From: CAVYXZ01 sp965223835
Lineage (GTDB): Bacteria; Chloroflexota; Anaerolineae; Aggregatilineales; Phototrophicaceae
Assembly (NCBI GenBank): GCA_965223835.1
Contig: CBDCXQ010000001.1
Span: forward strand, 3,410,001 to 3,474,000
Direction of reading: 5' to 3'
Length of the DNA stretch: 64,000 bases
Shown in pieces: positions 44,425 through 53,820 of this stretch. Within the stretch, counting starts at the first letter, position 1; every line of letters begins with the position of its first letter. The position numbers and the translations under genes are program-made. The notes beneath the pieces were generated by a model. That model searched no databases. It worked only from the letters and a program-made list of their open reading frames with translations, and was not told where the DNA came from.

Positions 44425-44572
44425 AAAAACCTCTATTAAGAATAAAATAGCCCACCTATTCTAACCCGGCAGTGGTAAGTGAGGTTAGGTCCGTTTTCTC
44501 ACAGCGACACTTGTGACCTACGGTATAATCATGGTCATGAAAATCAACAGCACCCAACGATAAGGAACCCGC

Positions 44573-46774
44573 ATGCGCTCAATCCATAACTTCAACAATG
44601 ACTGGCTGTATCTGCCCGAAGATGCCGATTTCAACCGCCCGGACAGCGACTTTGAAGCCGTCACGCTGCCGCATACCAACATCGTTTTGCCCTACCACAA
44701 TTTCGATAACGCCGAATATCAGTTCATCAGCACCTATCGCAAACGATTTCGCCTGCCCGAAGCACGTGATGGTCGACGCGTTTACATTAACTTTGACGGC
44801 GCGATGATCGCCTGCACCGTTTATCTCAACGGGCACACGTTGGGCGATCACGAAGGGGGTTACACACCGTTTTCGTTCGACATCACCGACTACCTCAACG
44901 AAAATGGCGACAACTTGCTGACGGTACATCTCGATTCGACCGAACGCCCCGACATCCCGCCTTATGGTGGTGTGGTCGATTATTTGACCTTCGGCGGCAT
45001 CTACCGCGAGGTTACGCTCCGCTATGTCGAGACAGTGCATATCGCGGATGTGTTTGTACGGACCTATGATGTTCTTACGGATAATCCTCGTGTTGAAGCA
45101 GACATCACAGTGCGTAATGATGACACGAATTCAAGTAACATCGAGATCAAAGCATACCTATTAACCAATTTCAATAGAGACTATTGTCCTGATGTTTCGG
45201 CTTCCGTCACTGTTGCACCTCGGTCAGATAGTAAGGTAACTGTAGCATGGAACGACATCCGCTTCTTTGAATTATGGAAGCCCGATGATCCGCTACTTAG
45301 TTCGATACTGGTTACTCCATATCATCCCGGATCAGACAAGCATTTTGAAGAATTCAATGTTGATTTCGGTTTCCGTGAGGCTGAGTTCCGTGATGATGGT
45401 TTTTATCTCAACGGCGAAAAGATCAACCTGATCGGCCTCAACCGGCACCAGACCTACCCGTACATCGGTGCGGCGGCTCCCAAACGCTTGCAGGAGAAAG
45501 ACGCCGACATCATCAAGTACGAATTGGGATGTAACATCGTCCGCACCTCACATTATCCGCAGTCGAAGCACTTTATCCGCCGTTGCGATGAGATTGGCCT
45601 GCTGGTGTTCGAGGAGATTCCCGGCTGGCAATACATTGGCGATGAAGATTGGCAGGGCATCAGCCTGCGCGATGTCGAGGCGATGATTAAGCGCGATCGC
45701 AATCACCCGTCAATTGTCCTGTGGGGTGTGCGCATCAACGAGTCCTTTGATAGCACGGCCTTCTATACGCGGACAAATGAACTGGCCCACCAGCTCGATC
45801 CAACGCGGCAGACGGGTGGCGTGCGCTTCTGGCAGCACAGCGAATTTCTGGAAGATGTTTACACCTTCAACGACTTCTCGAATGATGTGGAGGAGGCGGT
45901 CCAGACGCCACATCTCATCACCGAGTTCAACGGCCACATGTTCCCTACTAAAACGTTCGATCAGGAAGAACGGATGGTGGAACATGCGCTGCGTCATGCC
46001 CGGATTCAGGACAAACAAATCGGTATGGCAAAAGTCAGCGGCGCGATTGGCTGGTGTGCCTTCGATTACAACACACACAAGGAATTTGGCAGCGGGGACC
46101 GCATCTGTCATCATGGTGTGATGGACATCTTTCGCTTACCCAAATACGCGGGCTATTTCTATGAGAGCCAGATTGATCCCGGCCATCATGTCGTCTTGCA
46201 AGCGGCAACGTTGTTCGCGCGCGGTGAACGCAGCGTTGGCGGCATTGATCCGCTGGTAATCTTCAGTAATTGCGACGAAATTGATGTGTTCATCGGGGAC
46301 GATCACAAAGGCCGCTTTACGCCAAACCGCGAACAGTTCGCGAACTTGCCGCACGCGCCCTATGTCATCACGGGAATTCAGATGCCCTGGGGCAGCCTGG
46401 ATTACGCCGATTTACGATTGGTTGGATTTATTGATGGCGAACCGATTGTTGAGCAGCGCTTCGATCATCAAGGCCTGCCCGATAAACTTGATCTGTACGT
46501 CGATCATGACACGCTGCATGCCGACGGGGCGGATATGACGCGGTTGGTGTTCCGCATCATGGATAAGTTCGGCAATCGCCTGCCATTTGCCAATCAGGTC
46601 GTGTCATTCGAGATTGATGGTCCCGCCGAACTGATCGGAGAAAATCCGTTTGCAATGATCGGCGGTCAGGCGGCGCTCTATGTTAAAGCGGGTCACGAGC
46701 CGGGTACTGTCACAATTCGGGCCACGACCCCGCGTCTGGAATCAGCACAGGTGACATTGGAGATTAAGGCATGA
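44573..46774 (+). CDS. Glycoside hydrolase family 2 protein
   Basis: A 733-residue GH2 enzyme, cytoplasmic (no signal peptide). The N-terminal sugar-binding domain (HNFNNDWLYLPED, then FDGAMIACTVYLNGHTLG) is followed by an immunoglobulin-like sandwich and the catalytic barrel from about residue 290. WGVRINES puts the acid/base at Glu390, and LITEFNGHM puts the nucleophile at Glu451. GLNRHQTYPYIG and RTSHYPQSKHF are typical of beta-galactosidases and beta-glucuronidases. The last 100 residues form another sandwich domain. The exact sugar is unclear. Bases 45121-45360, in the linker sandwich, are about 42% GC by hand count against roughly 55% around them. The ATG follows AAGGAACCCGC. Confidence 0.9.
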   Translation: MRSIHNFNNDWLYLPEDADFNRPDSDFEAVTLPHTNIVLPYHNFDNAEYQFISTYRKRFRLPEARDGRRVYINFDGAMIACTVYLNGHTLGDHEGGYTPFSFDITDYLNENGDNLLTVHLDSTERPDIPPYGGVVDYLTFGGIYREVTLRYVETVHIADVFVRTYDVLTDNPRVEADITVRNDDTNSSNIEIKAYLLTNFNRDYCPDVSASVTVAPRSDSKVTVAWNDIRFFELWKPDDPLLSSILVTPYHPGSDKHFEEFNVDFGFREAEFRDDGFYLNGEKINLIGLNRHQTYPYIGAAAPKRLQEKDADIIKYELGCNIVRTSHYPQSKHFIRRCDEIGLLVFEEIPGWQYIGDEDWQGISLRDVEAMIKRDRNHPSIVLWGVRINESFDSTAFYTRTNELAHQLDPTRQTGGVRFWQHSEFLEDVYTFNDFSNDVEEAVQTPHLITEFNGHMFPTKTFDQEERMVEHALRHARIQDKQIGMAKVSGAIGWCAFDYNTHKEFGSGDRICHHGVMDIFRLPKYAGYFYESQIDPGHHVVLQAATLFARGERSVGGIDPLVIFSNCDEIDVFIGDDHKGRFTPNREQFANLPHAPYVITGIQMPWGSLDYADLRLVGFIDGEPIVEQRFDHQGLPDKLDLYVDHDTLHADGADMTRLVFRIMDKFGNRLPFANQVVSFEIDGPAELIGENPFAMIGGQAALYVKAGHEPGTVTIRATTPRLESAQVTLEIKA

Positions 46775-47723
46775 CCAGCTTCTTGATCTGGGCCAGGTGT
46801 CCACGATCATGATTCGCCAGCCACGTGCCCAGGTCAATGAGTGAGGTCGCTGCGCCCTGATTAACGCCCGTGCGCGACCAGTCGGCGGGTTGCAGGCCTG
46901 TGAGCAAATCGAGAGTCAACTGCCGGGCATCTCGTAACCGATCAAGAATCGCGGTGATGGGCATGGTTTCATAACCTTTCCCCTCATGTAATTTCCAGGG
47001 CGGCGCTGGCCGGGGTAATGGCGGTGTACCCTGGGATTCCAGAATGACCGTTGCTCGTTGATAGAATAGGCGATCCGTTTCCAGCATGTGCGCGACGATT
47101 TCTTTGGCAGACCATTCATCGGGTGATGGCTTGCGCCGCAGGATAGCATCATCAATGGCTAGTGTTGCTGCTGTCACCTGATCGGGGATAGCGTTGAGGA
47201 TGCTGATAATTTCAGCGGGTTGAAGCTGACCGAGGTGTTCTGCGGTATGGGAATAAAATGGCCCAAACCATTCAAACTCGGCACTCATCGCTCCGCAGGT
47301 CGGACAGGCATGCGGCGGGTCGCCCTCAATCAGCGTCCCGCATTGATAACACCCCCATATCATCTGGGCTACATCACGTTCGAGGACATCGCTATTGTTC
47401 TGCAAGCTGTCAATCGAACGTCCAACAACATCCTGAACGCTGTTCTTCGCGGCACCAATATTTCCGACATTGTCAAGGTCATCAAGCCGGCTCAACTCCG
47501 CCAGAATTGTTTGCAAAAGCTCTTCGGAATGATCGGCAGCGTTCAATTGGCGGGCGATTTGCATCGCAATCACCCGTTGCGAATGGGCGGCGGCCCGTAG
47601 TACTTTGGCAACATTGAATTGCCCACGTAAGATGGCTTGCTCGGCAGCGATCAAATTCCGCACCTGTGCCTGTGAATGCGTCGCTAACGCTGCAACAAAC
47701 TGTTCTTTCTGCTTTTCATCCAT
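46764..47723 (-). CDS. Zinc-ribbon plus DinB-like domain fusion
   Basis: A 319-residue protein in two parts. Residues 1-145 are helical with a C-terminal Cys4 ribbon (CYQCGTLIEG then CPTCG), the layout of the rubrerythrin end, and the helices (LIAAEQAILRGQFNVAKVLRAAAHSQ) recall a ferritin-like bundle without the full di-iron Glu set. Residues 165-319 form a DinB-type four-helix bundle: PDEWSAKEIVAHMLETDRLFYQRA and NHDRGHLAQIKKL supply the metal His residues. DinB-like proteins often act as thiol-dependent transferases or stress proteins. The combination is unusual. Its stop overlaps the GH2 gene end by 11 bp in a convergent arrangement. Confidence 0.72.
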   Translation of the reverse strand: MDEKQKEQFVAALATHSQAQVRNLIAAEQAILRGQFNVAKVLRAAAHSQRVIAMQIARQLNAADHSEELLQTILAELSRLDDLDNVGNIGAAKNSVQDVVGRSIDSLQNNSDVLERDVAQMIWGCYQCGTLIEGDPPHACPTCGAMSAEFEWFGPFYSHTAEHLGQLQPAEIISILNAIPDQVTAATLAIDDAILRRKPSPDEWSAKEIVAHMLETDRLFYQRATVILESQGTPPLPRPAPPWKLHEGKGYETMPITAILDRLRDARQLTLDLLTGLQPADWSRTGVNQGAATSLIDLGTWLANHDRGHLAQIKKLVMP

Positions 47724-47825
47724 GTGTGTACCCCCTTAATCTCATACACTTTACATCGAACTACGGCTAAATTCCAAAAATCATGAGCAGATCAGTGACG
47801 GGGGTTCGGGCTTGGTGAATGTGCC

Positions 47826-48491
47826 ATGAAGTCCTATAATTTGCTAAGGCTTCTCCTAAACATGGCGCTTGCCTACTACCTGGAAAACATGATCTCTACC
47901 GACCTTCAGGCGATCTTCGAATTAATGTCCCGTTTCCCCGCGCTCTGGTGGGTGTGTGGTGGCTGGGCACTTGATCTGTACCTCAATCGTATAACTCGTC
48001 CGCACAAAGATATTGACATCACGATCTTGCGACCAGCCCAGGTACATTTGCATGATTATCTTACCGGATGGACGCTGGACGTTGCCGCCAATGGCACGCT
48101 GGAACCCTGGCAACCAGACAATTATATTGAATTGCCGCGACATATAATCTGGTGCCAGAATCTCGATCACAAACCAGATTTTCTGGAGATACTGCTCAAC
48201 GAAGGGGATGAGCAGTATTTCTATTTTCGCCGCAACCAGGCGATCAGACGCGAACGAGCGAAAGCATTTAGTCAATCGACACATGGCCTACCGTTTCTCG
48301 CGCCCGAAATTGTCTTGCTCTACAAGTCAAAAACGCCAGATGACGACGACACGATGCTGGATTTCACCAATACCCTCCCCCACTTGAATCATGAACAGCG
48401 TGACTGGCTGTGCGGCGCTTTACGACAGCAGTATGATCTTCATCCCTGGCTAGATAAAATGGAAACCATAACCGATGACCTTCACCCATGA
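47826..48491 (+). CDS. ANT(2'')-type nucleotidyltransferase-like protein
   Basis: A 221-residue protein resembling aminoglycoside 2''-adenylyltransferases and related minimal nucleotidyltransferases. WWVCGGWALDLYLNR is the glycine-rich nucleotide loop, RPHKDIDITIL carries the two catalytic Asp residues, and LLYKSK lies near the C-terminus, as in the family. Such proteins transfer AMP to a small hydroxylated substrate; most chromosomal ones have no proven drug activity. The first 20 residues (with several in-frame Met, for example at 15 and 22) are not family-like, so the real start may be later. Its end overlaps purB by 17 bp. Confidence 0.72.
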   Translation: MKSYNLLRLLLNMALAYYLENMISTDLQAIFELMSRFPALWWVCGGWALDLYLNRITRPHKDIDITILRPAQVHLHDYLTGWTLDVAANGTLEPWQPDNYIELPRHIIWCQNLDHKPDFLEILLNEGDEQYFYFRRNQAIRRERAKAFSQSTHGLPFLAPEIVLLYKSKTPDDDDTMLDFTNTLPHLNHEQRDWLCGALRQQYDLHPWLDKMETITDDLHP

Positions 48492-49881
48492 TACATTTTT
48501 AAGTCCATTTACCTGGCGCTATGGCTCCGATGAGATGCGCCACATCTGGTCAGAGGCGAATAAACGGCGCATCTGGCGGCGCATCTGGGTCGCGTTAGCC
48601 ACCGCGCAATGTGAAGCCGGATTAGTATCTGCCGAACAAGTAGCCGACCTGCAACAACAGGTTGATGCGGTGGACATTGACCGGGCGCACGAAATTGAGG
48701 CTGAGATTCATCATGATCTGATGGCGGAGATCAAAACGTTCGCTGAGCAGTGCCCAATTGGTGGCAGTATCATTCATCTGGGCGCGACCAGCATGGATAT
48801 TGAAGATAATGCCGAGGTGCTGCGAGTACGTGAGGCGCTGGATGTGGTGTTGGACCGATTACAAGATCTGCTGGTGACACTGGCTGAAGCGATCAGTCGA
48901 GAAGCCGATCACGTGTGTATGGCCTTCACGCACATTCAACCCGCCGAACCAACCACCATTGGCTACCGGCTGTCAATGTATGCCCAGGACTTAATGGCCG
49001 ACTATGAGTCGTTGCAGCAAATCCGGCACGATTTGAGGGGCAAGGGCCTCAAGGGCGCAGTGGGTACGGCGGCTTCCTATGCCCAGTTACTCAATGGCAC
49101 GGGCATGACTCCCGCACAAATGGATAAGCAGGTAATGGCGGCACTGGGGCTGGAATCCTTTGTGATCGCCACCCAAACCTATACCCGGCGACAGGATTGG
49201 ATCGTTTTGAACGCGCTCGCCGGCGTGGGCATGACGGTTTACAAACTGGCGTTTGATCTGCGGTTGCTGCAATCGCCGCCGCTGGGTGAATGGTCGGAGC
49301 CGTTTGGCAAATCTCAGGTCGGTTCCAGTGCGATGCCCTTCAAACGCAATCCAATCAATGCTGAGAACATCGACAGTCTGGCGCGTTATCTGGCGACACT
49401 GCCACGCGTAGCGTGGGATAATGGCGCCCATAATCTACTCGAGCGGACATTGGATGATTCGGGCAATCGGCGGATTATCCTGCCGGAAGCGTTCCTGACG
49501 ACCGAGGAGATCCTCAAGCGGGCGTTACGCATTGTCAGTGGCCTGCGCATCAATGACGAGGCCATCCAGCGCAATCTGGATGTGTATGGAACCTTCGCGG
49601 CCACAGAACGGGTGCTGATGGAAGCAGTGCGGATGGGTGGTAACCGTCAAGAATTGCATGAACTGATACGTGAACATAGCCTGTCTGCCTGGGATGCGCT
49701 GCGTCAAGGGCAAGATAACCCGCTGGTCGCTTCCCTGAGTACCGATGCACGCTTGAATAAGTTGCTGAACGTTACTGCGATTCGCGAACTCCTGAAGGCA
49801 GATTCGTATGTAGGCGATGCACCGGACCGGGCGCGACAACTGGCACGCGCTATTCAAGATAAATTCGCGGTTGCCTGGTGA
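48475..49881 (+). CDS. purB: Adenylosuccinate lyase
   Basis: A 468-residue member of the fumarase/argininosuccinase superfamily that acts twice in purine synthesis, on SAICAR and on adenylosuccinate. IEAEIHHDLMAEIKTFAEQC carries the His-Asp pair, IHLGATSMDIEDNA the substrate-binding region, FTHIQPAEPTTIGYR the general acid His, and GSSAMPFKRNPINAE the flexible catalytic signature loop. The length is typical. It begins inside the end of the preceding nucleotidyltransferase gene and is followed after 43 bp by a PurN-like gene, so the two purine-type genes may be expressed together. Confidence 0.95.
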   Translation: MTFTHDTFLSPFTWRYGSDEMRHIWSEANKRRIWRRIWVALATAQCEAGLVSAEQVADLQQQVDAVDIDRAHEIEAEIHHDLMAEIKTFAEQCPIGGSIIHLGATSMDIEDNAEVLRVREALDVVLDRLQDLLVTLAEAISREADHVCMAFTHIQPAEPTTIGYRLSMYAQDLMADYESLQQIRHDLRGKGLKGAVGTAASYAQLLNGTGMTPAQMDKQVMAALGLESFVIATQTYTRRQDWIVLNALAGVGMTVYKLAFDLRLLQSPPLGEWSEPFGKSQVGSSAMPFKRNPINAENIDSLARYLATLPRVAWDNGAHNLLERTLDDSGNRRIILPEAFLTTEEILKRALRIVSGLRINDEAIQRNLDVYGTFAATERVLMEAVRMGGNRQELHELIREHSLSAWDALRQGQDNPLVASLSTDARLNKLLNVTAIRELLKADSYVGDAPDRARQLARAIQDKFAVAW

Positions 49882-49924
49882 TTGTTAAGCGACGATAATA
49901 TAAAAAATGTTATGAGGATGTGCT

Positions 49925-50506
49925 ATGCCCAAAATCGCAGTGGTGGCAACTCGCAGGAGTCATAATGTCAAGGTGTTGCTGGAGGCGCAGACTGAGAAAA
50001 ACCTGAAAGATGGTGAGATCGTGCTGGTTGTTTCCGGTGAAACTGAGGTCATACAGCAGGCCGAAAGTGCGAATGTTGCCGCAACTCAGCTTGAAGCGAT
50101 TGATGGCGACTCGCTGACAACTGCGCTTAAAGATCACCAACCTGATATAGTCGTCGTGCTGGACGTTCCGCATAATCTCAGTGCAAAATTTCTCGATCAA
50201 TATCCAAAACAGGTCATTGGATTGCACTCGGCGCTGCGCGGACAATTCCCCGGCGAAGATGCGGTGAGCCGCGCTTACGCAGCCTACCGTGCGGGAGAAA
50301 TCAAGTGGAGTGGCTGTAATGCGCACTATGTTTTACCCGATGGTGAAGCCGGCGACATGTTGCGCCAGGTGGTAGTGCCGGTTGAACCCAAAGATACGCC
50401 TGAGCAATTTGCGGCGCGGATGCGGCGCGGTGAAAAGTGGGTACTGCTTAAGGGTGTGAAGCAACACCTGTATGAACTGCGAACGAAAAAATGTAAACGT
50501 TCATAG
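49925..50506 (+). CDS. Divergent phosphoribosylglycinamide formyltransferase-like protein
   Basis: A 193-residue protein with the formyltransferase fold of PurN. IVVVLDVPHNLSAKFLDQYP and GLHSALRGQFPGEDAVSRAY line up with the hinge and catalytic loop, and VVVPVEPKDTPEQFAARM with the C-terminal part. In PurN the loop reads Asn-Ile-His-Pro; here it is Gly-Leu-His-Ser, so the catalytic Asn is replaced. The usual catalytic Asp of the D-x-G-P motif also seems to be Glu (GEAGD). The His remains. It is next to purB, but with two of three catalytic residues altered it may have another substrate or a regulatory role. An AGGATGTGCT precedes the ATG, and a terminator follows. Confidence 0.68.
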   Translation: MPKIAVVATRRSHNVKVLLEAQTEKNLKDGEIVLVVSGETEVIQQAESANVAATQLEAIDGDSLTTALKDHQPDIVVVLDVPHNLSAKFLDQYPKQVIGLHSALRGQFPGEDAVSRAYAAYRAGEIKWSGCNAHYVLPDGEAGDMLRQVVVPVEPKDTPEQFAARMRRGEKWVLLKGVKQHLYELRTKKCKRS

Positions 50507-50533
50507 CCATCCATCGGGTGGCTTTTTTATTTT
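50505..50533 (+). terminator. Intrinsic terminator after the PurN-like gene
   Basis: AGCCATCC at 50505-50512 pairs with GGGTGGCT at 50516-50523 with one wobble and a 3-base loop, followed by a T run with one A. The stem starts within the stop codon. It separates the purine pair from the pyrimidine operon. Confidence 0.88.
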
Positions 50534-50573
50534 TGCGGTAACAGATAGTTTAGCAACCTGCAATGCCAGTTGA

Positions 50574-51650
50574 GTGAAAAAGGATGAAAAATCAGTGACT
50601 CCATCGGCTGTTATCCATGAAGCGCGTGACTACGCGAATATCTATGTACCGCCTGTCATTGACGGTGATTTCGTTAGCAAACACATCATTACCATCGATC
50701 AATTTAGGCGTAAAGATCTACAAATTATTTTCGACGCTGCCGCTTCGCTCAAGAAACGAACCCGCCAATCTGACCGGGGGTTGGTTGAAGTGTGCAGTGG
50801 CAAAGTGATGGCGATGTTGTTCTTTGAAGCCAGTACCCGCACCGACATCTCTTTTCAGGCGGCGATGGTCCGGCTCGGTGGTGAGGTAATCGGAGCCAGT
50901 AACGGCGTCCAGTTCTCATCGGTTTACAAGGGCGAAAATCTGCCCGACACGGTTCGTGCTGCGGGTTGTTATGCCGATGTCATCGTCCTACGCCATCCTG
51001 AAGTGGGATCATCCTATCAAGCAGCCTATTATCTCGACACACTCAAGGGCAAGATTGGTCGTCAACCCGTCATTATCAGTGGTGGTGATGGTATTGGTGA
51101 ACACCCAACCCAGGCCCTGCTGGATATGTTCACTATTATCGATCAGAAACAATTGCTGGATAACCTGACCATCACGATGGTGGGTGATCTCAAACATGGC
51201 CGTACCGTACATTCGCTGGCAAAACTGATCGCCCTGCTAGACGGTCACCAGGTCGCTGTGAATTTTGTTGCTCCCGAAACGCTCAGGATGCCCCGCGAAA
51301 TCGTCAACCAGATGCACGCCATCAATATTTTCGAGACCGAGGACCTGAATGAAGTACTCGCAGCCAGTGATGTCATCTATTGGACGCGGGTGCAGGAAGA
51401 GCGTTTCGAGGACAGAGCCGAATACGACGCCATAAAAGATGGCTTCATTATTACACCACCGGTGCTTGAACCCGCTAAAGCGGATGCAATTTTGATGCAT
51501 CCACTGCCCCGCAAGCACGAGATGGGCACCCAGGCAGACCATGATATTCTCGATGCTGACCCGCGTTCGGTTTATTTTCAACAAATGGAAAATGGCATGT
51601 TTGTACGAATGGCACTCTTGACGAAAGTCTTGCGAGGAGTATATGTGTAG
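50574..51650 (+). CDS. pyrB: Aspartate carbamoyltransferase catalytic chain
   Basis: A 358-residue enzyme that forms carbamoyl-aspartate, the committed step of pyrimidine synthesis. FFEASTRTDISFQAA holds the carbamoyl-phosphate site, GDGIGEHPTQALLD the His/Gln, DLKHGRTVHSL and MHPLPRKHEM the aspartate site. It is about 45 residues longer than E. coli PyrB, mainly at the N-terminus. No regulatory chain (pyrI) is present. The reported GTG at 50574 has no ribosome-binding site; a GTG at 50595 with AAGGA 10 bases upstream is an equally likely start. No PyrR-type attenuator was seen in the short leader. Confidence 0.94.
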   Translation: MKKDEKSVTPSAVIHEARDYANIYVPPVIDGDFVSKHIITIDQFRRKDLQIIFDAAASLKKRTRQSDRGLVEVCSGKVMAMLFFEASTRTDISFQAAMVRLGGEVIGASNGVQFSSVYKGENLPDTVRAAGCYADVIVLRHPEVGSSYQAAYYLDTLKGKIGRQPVIISGGDGIGEHPTQALLDMFTIIDQKQLLDNLTITMVGDLKHGRTVHSLAKLIALLDGHQVAVNFVAPETLRMPREIVNQMHAINIFETEDLNEVLAASDVIYWTRVQEERFEDRAEYDAIKDGFIITPPVLEPAKADAILMHPLPRKHEMGTQADHDILDADPRSVYFQQMENGMFVRMALLTKVLRGVYV

Positions 51651-51674
51651 CCGATACAAGGCAGGAAACGATTC

Positions 51675-52739
51675 ATGATTGTCACCATTCCGGGGATGCT
51701 GGACCCCCACGTGCATCTACGCAGTATGGATTGGGCACATAAAGGCACATTCGCCAGCGAGACGCAAACCGCACTGGCCGGCGGGTACTGGGCAGTATTC
51801 GATATGCCCAATACACAACCGTCAACTATTAGCCCAACAACGCTGGATCGTAAACTCACTGAATTTGCTGCGCAGGCCCACTGTGATTGGGGTGTCTATT
51901 ATGGCGCAGCCATGTCAGAAAATTGGCATGACTATGCGCAGGTGATTGACACGGTTTGTGGCTTAAAAATCTACAACAATCAAACGACCGGTGTCTTGCT
52001 CATTGACGATCAAAATATTCGAGCACAGCACTATGCCCACTGGCCGCAGCAGAAAATCATCGCCGTTCATGCGGAAGGTGAAACCGTGCTCGATATTCTG
52101 GCGCTGGTGCGCCAGTATCGCAAACGCACCCACTTTTGCCATATCAGTACCGCAGAAGAAATCCGCTATCTTACCGACGCCAAAGCGGAAGGATTGCCAA
52201 TTACGGTGGGCGTGTGTCCCCATCATCTTTATCTCACGGAAGATGATGTGAAAACGCTGGGGCCATTGGGATTGATGAAACCGTCGCTCAAAACCAGAGT
52301 CGATCAAACAGCGCTGTGGGCCGCGATTGATTCGGGCATCGTGGACATCGTGGAATCCGACCACGCGCCGCACACCCTGGCTGAAAAGCACGCTGGCGAA
52401 CCCGTTTATGGCGTACCGGGATTAGAAACCACGCTGCCATTATTGTGTCTGGCAGTTAAGGATGGGCGGTTAACGATGCAGCGAGCCATTGAACTGGTCG
52501 CGGAAAATCCCCGCCACATCTGGGGAATCGCCTGTCCGCCAGAGACCTATACAGTAGTGGATGTAGACGCAACCTTCACAATAAAGGATGAGAACCTCCA
52601 CACGCTTTGTGGTTGGTCACCATTTGCGGGGATGACTGTATACGGACGGGTGCAATCGGTTGTGATTCGCGGGCAGATGGTTTTCGACGGCGAGAATGTG
52701 CTATCTGACGCGGGTGCTGGGCAGAATCTGTATGGCTAA
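51675..52739 (+). CDS. pyrC: Dihydroorotase
   Basis: A 354-residue amidohydrolase closing carbamoyl-aspartate to dihydroorotate. DPHVHLR at residues 10-16 has the first metal His pair, GLKIYN the carboxylated Lys, AVHAEGE and HFCHIST the second metal His residues, and VESDHAPHT the catalytic Asp. The protein starts almost directly at the barrel and lacks the N-terminal beta-sandwich strands of longer dihydroorotases, similar to the dihydroorotase domain of CAD. AGGAA lies 7 bases before the ATG, 24 bp after pyrB. The stop overlaps the pyrD start by 8 bases. Confidence 0.93.
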   Translation: MIVTIPGMLDPHVHLRSMDWAHKGTFASETQTALAGGYWAVFDMPNTQPSTISPTTLDRKLTEFAAQAHCDWGVYYGAAMSENWHDYAQVIDTVCGLKIYNNQTTGVLLIDDQNIRAQHYAHWPQQKIIAVHAEGETVLDILALVRQYRKRTHFCHISTAEEIRYLTDAKAEGLPITVGVCPHHLYLTEDDVKTLGPLGLMKPSLKTRVDQTALWAAIDSGIVDIVESDHAPHTLAEKHAGEPVYGVPGLETTLPLLCLAVKDGRLTMQRAIELVAENPRHIWGIACPPETYTVVDVDATFTIKDENLHTLCGWSPFAGMTVYGRVQSVVIRGQMVFDGENVLSDAGAGQNLYG

Positions 52740-53820
52740 CGCGGCCTTTTTAGCAGCCAACCGAGCGCTCTATGCGCTGGCCCGCCCCGCGATTTTTCGT
52801 GGTACGGCCCAGCAAGCCCATACACAGGCAATGGAACTGTTGCGCTGGTTAGATGGACAGGACTGGGCGCAGGCGCTGCTGCGGCAAAGCCACAGGCTGG
52901 CGTTTGATGCGCAACCTATCGCCGTCGGTGGAGTCTCATTGCCCTATCCACTCATTTTGGCGGCGGGCTTTGTAAAAGGCGATGGGTTTAGCGATGAAGA
53001 TTCGGCACTGGCTGCGGTTGAGTCAGGGCACAATATTATTCCCGGCTGGCGGAGTATGCCCGCCCTGGTTGGGCCGGTGGAGTTTGGCTCATTCACGCGC
53101 TGGCCGCGGATTGGTAATCCGGGCACCGTAATCTGGCGTGATGTCACCACACATTCCACCCAGAATCGTGTGGGCCTCAAAAATCCTGGCGCACGAGCGG
53201 CAGCCGCTTTTCTCGATCGACATCGCCAGGCATTACCATCGGTGTATGGTATCAACCTCGCGGTGAGTCCGGGCGTCACGAACCCGGACCAGGAACAAGT
53301 CGAAATCGTCGAAGCCGTGAACTTTTTCCTTAAGCGACAGATTCAGCCAGGATGGTTTACCCTGAACTTAAGCTGTCCGAATACGGAAGATGATCCTGGC
53401 GGCCAGCAAACTGCGGCAAAGGCTCACGCATTGTGCCAGGCCCTGGTCGACATCATTAACGTGCCGCTGTGGGTTAAGATTGGCCCTGATCTCGCAGATG
53501 AACAGTACGCTATGCTTTTGCAGACGTTCGAAGATGTTGGTGTGCAGGGCGTGGTTGCCACCAATACGCTGGCCCAACCAACGCCAGACAATACAAAATT
53601 GTTAGCTGGTGTGGGCGGGGGACGGTTGCATGAATGCGCGGTTGCGGCAACAATACGCCTACAATCGGAAACCATCGCGGTGATCGGCTGCGGCGGGGTA
53701 CGCGACGGCACAACGTTCCGAGATTTCCGATCAGCCGACGCGGTCCAATATTGGTCGGCGCTGGTTTATCGGGGGCCGTTGGCAGCAGCGTTTATATTGA
53801 ATGAGGTTGCACATGTCTGA
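52732..53820 (+). CDS. pyrD: Dihydroorotate dehydrogenase, class 2 (quinone-dependent)
   Basis: A 362-residue FMN enzyme oxidising dihydroorotate to orotate. The N-terminal 45 residues (LAANRALYALARPAIF) form the amphipathic membrane-binding helices of class 2 enzymes, so electrons go to the quinone pool. FTLNLSCPNTED carries the class 2 catalytic Ser, and GVVATNTLAQP, GVGGGRLHE and VIGCGGVRDG bind FMN. RVGLKNPGARAA is typical. The ATG at 52732 overlaps the pyrC stop by exactly 8 bases; an in-frame upstream start at 52696 is less likely. Its stop overlaps pyrE by 8 bases. Confidence 0.92.
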   Translation: MANAAFLAANRALYALARPAIFRGTAQQAHTQAMELLRWLDGQDWAQALLRQSHRLAFDAQPIAVGGVSLPYPLILAAGFVKGDGFSDEDSALAAVESGHNIIPGWRSMPALVGPVEFGSFTRWPRIGNPGTVIWRDVTTHSTQNRVGLKNPGARAAAAFLDRHRQALPSVYGINLAVSPGVTNPDQEQVEIVEAVNFFLKRQIQPGWFTLNLSCPNTEDDPGGQQTAAKAHALCQALVDIINVPLWVKIGPDLADEQYAMLLQTFEDVGVQGVVATNTLAQPTPDNTKLLAGVGGGRLHECAVAATIRLQSETIAVIGCGGVRDGTTFRDFRSADAVQYWSALVYRGPLAAAFILNEVAHV

